A stretch of DNA of 64,000 bases from Ceratotherium simum simum (Eukaryota > Chordata > Mammalia > Perissodactyla > Rhinocerotidae): contig NW_004454229.1 of NCBI RefSeq assembly GCF_000283155.1, positions 4,390,072 to 4,454,071 on the forward strand, in the 5' to 3' direction. This document shows positions 57,501-64,000 of this stretch, one piece after another. A model generated the notes under the pieces. That model searched no databases. It was not told the origin of the DNA and worked only from the letters and a program-made list of their open reading frames with translations. Position 1 is the first letter of the stretch, and each line of letters begins with the position of its first letter. Position numbers and translations under genes: made by a program.

Positions 57501-58084
57501 GTGAATAAAACTCAGGGGCTGACTATGTGCTGAGTAGAGAAAACTCATTTGGAACCTCAGGACTGGTTGGAAAAAGGTCTGTGAGATCATACTAACCACC
57601 TCCTCTTTCTGGTTCCTTTCCATGTTATAGACAAAAGCGGGAGGTCCAGAGCAGTGACAGATTCGGGAGGTCACACAAGTAGTAAGAGATTATCTCTGGG
57701 GCCTCCATCCCTGGATCCTGCCCTGTTGCGTGCCCGCTACCCCAGCCAAACTCCTCCCTCCCCACTCTTCAATTCACTCCCTCCAGGCCAGGTTGGGGGT
57801 GGGGATGATGAGCACCAGGGAGGCAGGTAACGAGAGCTTCCTGGCTGGCTCTCCCCACACCCCACCCTCTGACCCACAGCTGCCATGCTCCAAGCCCTTT
57901 GTAATCTGCAGCAGCTGGGAACCGAGGCATTATGTCTCGCGGGAATGAGCGGAAACTAGAGGGCGAGAGCTTTTCAGGGAGGTTCAGTGGTGTCAGGGAG
58001 AAGCAGAGGACTGAGGAATGGAGAGAGTGATCCCTTCGGGCTGGCTTCGTGTTACACCCACCTGTCCTTAGTAGTATAGACCAC

Positions 58085-58370
58085 GCTATAGAGCACCCCA
58101 CAGTTTACAAGCATTTTTGTTGCATCATCTCATTGGAACCCAGCAATGACCCTGTGATGCAGACTTTTTGGAGCCACAAGAAACCAATCTTAGAGGTCAT
58201 GCAGTTTAACTGCTTTATCTTGCAGGCAGGGAAACTGAGATCCAGAGAGGTAAAGTGACTTACCCAAGGTCGCACAGCTACTTACTTTTTGCCTGGGCTG
58301 GGGGTCAAATCAAAATATTCTGACTCCACACCCAGTGTTCTTTCCAGCACATCATGCATTACTGTCACTA
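58085..58370 (-). mobile_element. MIR SINE
   Basis: 'catcatctcattggaacccagcaatgaccctgtga', 'gaaactgagatccagagaggtaaagtgacttacccaaggtcgcacagcta'. Confidence 0.72.
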
Positions 58371-58431
58371 TTGATTTACAGATGAGAAAATTGGAGTCCA
58401 AGGGCACATAGGTAGTAACTGATGGATCCTT

Positions 58432-58621
58432 TTCTTTTTGGTGAGGAAGATGGTCCCTGAGCTAACATCTGTGCCAACCTTCCTCTACTTTGTATACGGG
58501 ATGCCACCAAGGCTTGGCTTCATAAGCAGTGTATAGGTCTGTGCCCAGGATCCAAACCTGCGAACCCCAGGCTGCTGAAGTGGAGCGTGCGAACTTAACC
58601 TCTATACCACTGGGCCGACCC
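58432..58621 (-). mobile_element. Old ERE SINE with imperfect TSD
   Basis: 'gaggaagatggtccctgagctaacatctgtgcc', 'ctctactttgtatacgggatgcc', head 'taacctctataccactgggccgaccc'. TSD taactgatggatcctt / tactggtagatcctt. Confidence 0.9.
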
Positions 58622-58879
58622 TACTGGTAGATCCTTGAGGGCAGAGGACAGGAAAGAGGTCACTGGAATCCAGGACTGGGGATTATAAAGCACTTCCTTG
58701 CCCACTGTAATCCTAACCAACCTTTGAGGTCCAGGTCAGGGGGCAACTATTCTGGGAAGTTCTTTGGGATCCAGCATCAAAATTCATCATCATTCCCTCT
58801 GGGCTTCCACGGAAGGTACTTAGGCCTTTATTTTAGTGATAGCACAGAATATTAGAGCTAAAAGGCCCTTGTGAGAGTG

Positions 58880-59080
58880 ATCAATTCCACAAATATTTAC
58901 TGAGTCTACACTGTGCCGGTGAATAAGACCCATGTGATCCCTGCCCTCGGAATTCTCAGTCTAGCAGGGAAGTTACCTCATATGTCACAAAGCCTATGAT
59001 AGGTACATAGAGGGTCAATGCTCTCATATTACAAATGAGAAACCAAGGCCAAGAGAGATGAGGGCCCTGGATTCCTACTT
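58880..59080 (+). mobile_element. L2-related fragment
   Basis: 'aattccacaaatatttactgagtctacactgtgccggtgaataagacc', 'tccctgccctcggaattctcagtctagcagg'. Confidence 0.55.
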
Positions 59081-59199
59081 TTGGCATTGGTCTCTCACAC
59101 AAAACCTTCAAAAACTCAAAACTCAAAACCTCTCACAGCTATGACGATTGATTTCCATGACTTCCACTAAGATAACAGGCACTACATTTTACTTCAAGC

Positions 59200-59470
59200 A
59201 GATGAACTAAAGGTCATAGGGCTTCCTTTCATTGCTCCTCAATGTATTTGGCATATCTTAGGTGTTCAATAAATATTTTTTGAAAGAATGGATCATAGCA
59301 CCTATATCAGGGATTTGTTTCCACTCCCATATCTATCTCCTCATTTAGACTGTGGGTTAAGGACAGTGATTTTCATTTCTGTACCCTCAGCAATGTCTAG
59401 AGCAAAGCCTGACACCTGGCAGGTATTCCAAAAATAACGAATGAACAAAGGAATGAATGAATGAGAGAAG
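59200..59470 (+). mobile_element. L2 LINE 3' ends
   Basis: Two tails: 'tcttaggtgttcaataaatattttttgaaagaatgg' and 'tgacacctggcaggtattccaaaaataacgaatgaacaaagg'. Confidence 0.65.
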
Positions 59471-59519
59471 AGTGGATAATGTGATCTCTCTGCTGCCCTA
59501 AATAACAGAGATAACATCC

Positions 59520-59850
59520 CCTAAATGCACACTCCTCTTCTTGAAACCCCTCCTTTCCTCAGCTTCTGTGAAACCTCACTTCACCAGTTCTTTCCCTTCA
59601 TCTCCTCCTGCTCCTGCTCTGTCTCCTACACTGGCTCTTTATCCTCTCCTAAGCCCCTCACTTTCACATTTCAGATGGAAATTTCCAAATTGGACATCTC
59701 TACTTAGGCTGAATGCCTCTGACATGTACATAGTTGACTATTAATTATGACCTATTTCATTTATGTCTTCTCTAGCTTATAAGCCCTCATCAGCATTCGG
59801 CACAGAACTGGGCACACAGCAGGTATTTTAAAGATGCCTGATGAATGACC
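59520..59850 (+). mobile_element. L2 LINE 3' end
   Basis: 'tcatttatgtcttctctagcttataagccctc', 'cagaactgggcacacagcaggtattttaaagatgcctgatgaatga'. Confidence 0.6.
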
Positions 59851-60184
59851 CATCATCCATAACACCCCAGTGCTTTGGCATGGACAAATTTAGCATCAGA
59901 GTTGCCAACCCATTTCCTCTTCACTCTTTTTGCCTCCAATTGACATCAGCACCATTCACCACATTCTGAGAAGTCTCTCTGGGAATTCACTTAATTTGCC
60001 ACCTGCTGTACCCTTTACGTGACTCACCCAATTCCCCTTCAAGACAGGAAGAGGTGGGGGAAGAAGTGAGGTGGAAGAGGGCCAGGAGGAAAAAGAGAAG
60101 CTTGGAACAAGATTAGACTTAATATATCCCCAGGTCACACTAAGTGAAAAGAAGTGAGAGTCAGGTCTTGTACTGAAAAATTGC

Positions 60185-60890
60185 TGGTGATAAAAATAGG
60201 ACCCTTGTCAGACAGTTTACAGAAAACAAATGGTTAATAAATATATAGATGATTGTTCAATAAGCAATCAGACAAATGAAATTTGAAATGATGAGAACCA
60301 TTTTTTAACCTATTGAATTAGCTAAAATTAAACAGATAATATTTGATGCTGGCAGAGGTAGAGTAAAATAGGAATTTCACTGAAAATCTGTCTAGGAAAT
60401 AATCTGAAACCTAGGAAAAGTTTTACATACAAGGATGATCCCTGAAAACTGCAACATGATTCATAACAGTCCCTAACTGAGAAGTAGCTAAATGTTCAAA
60501 CAATGGAGAACTAAGCTTCCAGAGGCCAGAGATTGTGCCTCATTATTTGACCACTGTTGCCAAGTGCCCAACACATAGTAAGTGCGACAAATATTGCTGA
60601 ATGAATGAATTAATAACTGAATATGGTAATCTTCCCTATAAAGTACAATAAAGTCATTAAAAACATACTCATAAAGATTTTCTAACAATGTTAGTTATAC
60701 TTATAATTCTACATAAAAAAACAGGATGTAAAGTTGAATATACAGTATGACCTCAACTATTTTAAAAATTCATAGAAAAGAAACTGGAAAGAAACCAACC
60801 AAAATGTCAATAACATTTTCTTCTTTATGCTTGGCTATGATTTCAAAGTATTTTTTTAAATGAGCATATATTACTTTTATAATTAAGAAA
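60185..60890 (+). mobile_element. L1M-type LINE 3' end, interrupted
   Basis: 'caatcagacaaatgaaatttgaaatgatgagaacca', 'aaactgcaacatgattcataacagtccc', later 'agtatgacctcaactattttaaaaa', 'tgagcatatattacttttataatt'. An L2 tail piece (about 60510-60610) interrupts it. Confidence 0.8.
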
Positions 60891-60959
60891 AACTAAACCC
60901 ATAGTGAGTACTGGCTATTATCATTAATAGTCCAGAGAGAAGGAAATATGGGAAAAACA

Positions 60960-61080
60960 TGGGGACGAACCAAGATTTGATCATTGTTATAGATGGAATG
61001 AGCGAGTTCAAGTACTGTTTAGTCTCCCTACTTGAGTATATGTTTGAAATTTTCCATAATAAACAGCTAAAAAAAAAAAA
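60960..61080 (+). mobile_element. L1 3' terminal fragment with poly(A)
   Basis: 'ttgagtatatgtttgaaattttccataataaacagct' followed by an A12 run. Confidence 0.7.
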
Positions 61081-61264
61081 TAGTAAGGCCTGAAACAGCA
61101 TGGTGTCTGGGGAGAGTACAAGCAGTTCCATTTTCCCTGGAGTGTAAAATACTATATTTTATGGATTCTAAGATGTCCATTTTTTCACATCAGCATCTCT
61201 GAAATAAGGACATATCTTACAATTGATAGTATTTTAGATTTGCTGAAACACAGTACTTAAAATA

Positions 61265-61420
61265 CTAGGTGGAGGAGGAGGTAGAAAGTGAGGCTGGAGC
61301 TAGATCATGGAGGTCTTGAATGCCAGGCCAGGGGCTTGGACATTGTCCTGAAGAGAACAGGGAGCCACTGAGGGCTTTAGTGGTGCCCAACATAGGGCCC
61401 ATGGCCTGGAGGACATTCAG
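61265..61420 (+). mobile_element. L2/L3-type LINE fragment
   Basis: 'agatcatggaggtcttgaatgccagg', 'ggacattgtcctgaagagaacagggagccactgagggcttt'. Confidence 0.5.
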
Positions 61421-61849
61421 TGTGTGCTAAATGGTGAGACCATTGAGGATGGGGACTCTGCTGCTTATGCCAAGGGGCAGGGGACATCGACTTTTACGGG
61501 AGAAGTGTTTGAGGCCTTGCTCTCCCTTCCTTCTTGTCATGTCATGAGTCCCAGTTCTCTCCAGCTCTGCAGGGCAGAACCTTTGGGTTGTCTGACAGAG
61601 TTGTCGTTCTCCCTCTAATCCCCATATTACATCCATTTTCCTGACAGTAAGAAACATTTCCCCAGAACCTGAGTGGGTACCACAGCTGAATAGCTGATGT
61701 GAATGTCCACAGGGCTGGTTCCACGGCACCTTCTGACATGACATTCCAAGGGCCAAAACCTCGGCTTGGAGCCCGGCCCAGGGACCTACTTATGAACTCA
61801 TTTCCAAACAGAGACACAAGGAGTTAACATATACAGGGCAGGTAAGAGA

Positions 61850-62100
61850 CTAGAATGAGCCTGTGGATTTAACTAGAAAGATAGTTCAGGATCTCCATCC
61901 CACCCTGGGCTGTGCTTTCCCTTTGGTCTCATAGCTGCTTTCTTTTGGGAGTTGGCCCGAGTCACCACAGCAGACAAGTCCCCTAAGGATCATTTGCATA
62001 CAGGTGCCAGAGTGTTCTAAAAATAGGATAAACACTTAGCTCCACAAAGCAAATGCCTTGAAATTTACTTACAAGGGAGGGGAGATGATCATCTGAAGAG
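61850..62100. promoter_or_regulatory. Possible intronic enhancer: octamer, E-box, MEF2 and forkhead motifs within 43 bp
   Basis: ATTTGCAT (61992-61999), CAGGTG (62001-62006), CTAAAAATAG (62017-62026, perfect MEF2 consensus) and GATAAACA (62027-62034) in non-repetitive sequence. Motif clustering is suggestive only. Confidence 0.25.
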
Positions 62101-62149
62101 AGGGGGGAACCTGTTGGAGGCGGCCTGACAACAGTAAGGGAGCCACATG

Positions 62150-62310
62150 GTGCAGACTGGGAGTCAAGAGGCCTGGGTATGATTTCATTCTACCACTAAC
62201 TTGCTTTGTGGGTTTATGAATACCCCCCCACTCTGGACCTTGGGTTTTCCATCTTTAAAATAGGGATATTATACTAGATGATTTTTTAAGGCCCCTTCTA
62301 GCTCTAAGGA
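62150..62310 (+). mobile_element. MIR SINE fragment
   Basis: 'ctgggagtcaagaggcctgggtatgatttcattctaccactaacttgc', 'tctttaaaatagggatattatac'. Confidence 0.6.
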
Positions 62311-62334
62311 ATCAGGATGAACAGTAATAATAAT

Positions 62335-62530
62335 AATTGCTAGCATGAATTGAGTACTTGCTAAGTGTCAGGCACTTTGAGATGGGTTTTTCATGCATTA
62401 CTTTGTCAGTCCTCACAACCAGCTCTTTGAGGCAGGTAAGACAAAGAAACTGAGGCACAGAAAAAGTGAAGTGCTTGCCCAAGTTAGCAAATGTTGGAGC
62501 CAAGAGTCTAACCCCTGTGCTATAAACCTT
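62335..62530 (-). mobile_element. MIR SINE
   Basis: 'gtacttgctaagtgtcaggcactttgagatgggtttttcatgcattac', 'gaaactgaggcacagaaaaagtgaagtgcttgccca'. Confidence 0.75.
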
Positions 62531-62639
62531 CCAGAATGCTAGGATGCCAAACTTATCCCTGGTTTTCTAAGCTAACAGTTACTGCCTTCAGCTCATGCCA
62601 CCCCTCCCTATTATTTGTCCCCAGATTCTAACCACCATA

Positions 62640-62800
62640 GGCTACTCCTGAGGTCCCAAACATTGTGTTCCTCAAAGTCTCTGCACTTTGCTCAAGTTGT
62701 TCCCTCTGCCTGGAACAGCCTGACTCTTGCCCTGCTGAACAAGTCACTCCTTACCATTCAGAATTCAGCTCAAGTGCTTCCTCCTCTATGATTCACATTT
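62640..62800 (+). mobile_element. L2 LINE fragment
   Basis: 'cactttgctcaagttgttccctctgcctggaacagcctgac', 'ttcagctcaagtgcttcctcc'. Confidence 0.6.
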
Positions 62801-62844
62801 CCCCCCAAGACCCACGGGCAGAAGTGATGACTGGCTGCCACCTG

Positions 62845-63025
62845 TTTAGATTCAGAGTGTGCCAGGCACGGTGCTAATTCTTACAACAACTTTCTGAGAG
62901 AGGTTCCATTATCATACCCATTTTACGGATGAAGTTACTGAGACTCAGAGGTTAAATACCTTGCCTAAGGTCATACAGCTGTAAAGATCTGAACTGGACA
63001 GTCTGACCTCACAGCCTTCCTAACC
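62845..63025 (-). mobile_element. MIR SINE
   Basis: 'tgccaggcacggtgctaattcttacaacaactttctgagagagg', 'actgagactcagaggttaaataccttgcctaaggtcatacagct'. Confidence 0.72.
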
Positions 63026-63100
63026 CCTCTTCTACCCTCTCTCTAAAGAAACACCATATGAACTGCCAAGGTGTTTGTCTCCTCCACCAGACTATAAACT

Positions 63101-63130
63101 CTTGTTTTGTTTTGTTTTGTTTTGTTTTTT
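63101..63130. repeat. (TTTTG)n microsatellite
   Basis: Five to six pentanucleotide units ending in T6. Confidence 0.9.
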
Positions 63131-63454
63131 ATGATTGACTGAACTGCTGGGAGGCAATATGGAGCAGCATACCTATGGGAAAAAATCAGGTTAGAATCAG
63201 AACCAAACTGGGAAAAAAAATAAAAAGATGAAGCCCCTCATTCTGTCTAATCTTTCTTTGCCACTTTAAATCCCCTGGGGAACAAGGCAAATAAAACATT
63301 CTACATCTTGGATTCACTTCTGTTCCAGTCTCAGGGGAGGGATCACCTCCTCCAAGAGCCTCTTAAAAGCCTCATTCTCCTCATCCCCTCAATTTTAGTG
63401 TCCCTTCAGCACTTATGTGTCATTTAATTAAACACTGTAAGCATTTAATCAGTG

Positions 63455-63725
63455 GGTACTGTGAGGGGCAGCGGTAAGAGTACGGATTTTGGGGTCAAGC
63501 ATATCTGAACGCAAACTCTTGGCATGTGACCTTGAACCAGTTATCTGACTTTCCGAGCCGATTCGGTAGCTGCAAAATGGGATTGATAACTCCGAGCCGA
63601 TTCGGTAGCTGCAAAATGGGATTGATAACAATATCCTTTTCTCGGTGTTGTTGTGAGGCTAAAATGAGATACGTGTGGTGACAGTGCTTGGGCAGCTGTA
63701 AAGCTCTGTAAAAACATTAGTCAGG
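63455..63725 (+). mobile_element. MIR SINE containing a 39-bp tandem duplication
   Basis: 'ggcagcggtaagagtacggattttggggtcaag', 'tggcatgtgaccttgaaccagttatctgac', 'gttgttgtgaggctaaaatgagat'. The 3' core is duplicated at 63552-63629. Confidence 0.75.
63552..63629. repeat. Perfect 39-bp tandem duplication
   Basis: Copy 1 is 63552-63590 and copy 2 is 63591-63629. Both start tccgagccgattcgg and end gggattgataac with no mismatch. Lies inside a MIR, so it arose after that ancient insertion. Confidence 0.98.
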
Positions 63726-63739
63726 TTCATTCGTTTACA

Positions 63740-64000
63740 GCTGGCCCTCGATAATCTGTTCTTCCCCTGGTGCCACACCCAGGACAGCCCTCAGATTCCC
63801 CGAGAGCTGGAGGTGTAGGAGAGTGTGAGGGAGGAGCCCAACAAAGCAGGGGTGGTAACTGCCTGAGCAAACTTCCGCTGGCCGGAAATTAAAGGGCTAA
63901 TTATGCCTCTGCTGGTGGTAAATTTCCAGGCCAGCCTTTGGGCTCAATCAGTTAACACAGCAACACACTGGTGGGGGAGCACAGCATCCCGAGAGGGCAT
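63740..64000. promoter_or_regulatory. Non-repetitive, possibly regulatory block at the window edge
   Basis: No repeat signature. Includes 'ggccggaaattaaagggctaattatgcc' components: an ETS-like ccggaa and a homeodomain-like taatta/taattat core. Also 'cagttaac'. Function is a guess. It may continue beyond the window. Confidence 0.25.

Larger units (their letters stand above)
49345..64000 (-). other. RAB3B: 3' part of the RAB3B intron upstream of exon 3 (at least 14.6 kb)
   Basis: Runs from the exon 3 acceptor to the window edge with no further exon found. Contains two L1 3' ends, EREs at 50.2, 53.4, 56.4 and 58.4 kb, L2 fragments and many MIRs. Non-repetitive blocks near 57.7-58.0, 61.9-62.1 and 63.75-64.0 kb may be regulatory. 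Confidence 0.8.

Noticed and set aside
49345..64000. Search for the missing RAB3B exon (residues 1-76) on the minus strand
   Set aside because: No sequence encoding the P-loop GNSSVGKTS or the switch I segment was seen. It probably lies beyond the window.
1..64000. CRISPR arrays, bacterial operons, phage or integron features
   Set aside because: Nothing of the kind. Repeats are dispersed mammalian SINE, LINE and LTR copies, and coding sequence is intron-split.

Overview
This is mammalian nuclear DNA, most likely from an equid (horse, donkey or zebra) or at least a perissodactyl. The strongest evidence is more than twenty copies of the tRNA-derived ERE SINE. They have a characteristic tRNA-like head (ggccggcccc..ggcttagcggttaagtgc) and one of two tails ('cccatataaagtggaggaag' or 'cagcaactagaaggatgtgc'). 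Many are flanked by perfect 12-16 bp target-site duplications (TSDs). There is no prokaryotic, phage, CRISPR or mobile-operon content.

The only protein-coding gene I can support is RAB3B, on the minus strand. Three coding exons with canonical splice sites are present: 49344-49226, 46386-46262 and 34218-34031. They encode residues 77-219 (143 aa, ending in a CXC prenylation motif) of a normally 219-residue Rab GTPase. The upstream exon carrying residues 1-76 (P-loop and switch I) and the promoter were not found and should lie beyond 64000. By family knowledge the locus corresponds to human 1p32.

Layout. Positions 1-23.6 kb are repeat-rich intergenic DNA downstream of RAB3B: a truncated L1 split by a Tigger-type element and an ERE, a second L1 with nested LTRs, MaLR and ERVL LTRs, and L2, MIR and ERE copies. 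Positions 23.62-34.03 kb are inferred to be one very long 3'UTR ending at an ATTAAA signal at 23639-23644. Positions 34.03-34.22 kb hold the last coding exon. The large last intron (34.2-46.3 kb) contains L2, MIR, MLT1-like and ERE copies. Exon 4 and exon 3 are separated by a 2.8-kb intron with a long homopurine tract. Positions 49.35-64 kb are the 3' part of the preceding intron, which ends in non-repetitive sequence.

I found no convincing new biological system. The points most worth checking are: the long 3'UTR; an L2 tail that begins about 7 nt inside a splice donor; a recurrent composite ERE type with both tail modules; a pair of ERE copies that look like a young subfamily; multi-layer nested insertions useful for dating; a perfect 39-bp tandem duplication inside a MIR; and a few non-repetitive intronic blocks with clustered transcription-factor motifs. 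Family names for old repeats come from remembered consensus sequences and their boundaries are approximate.
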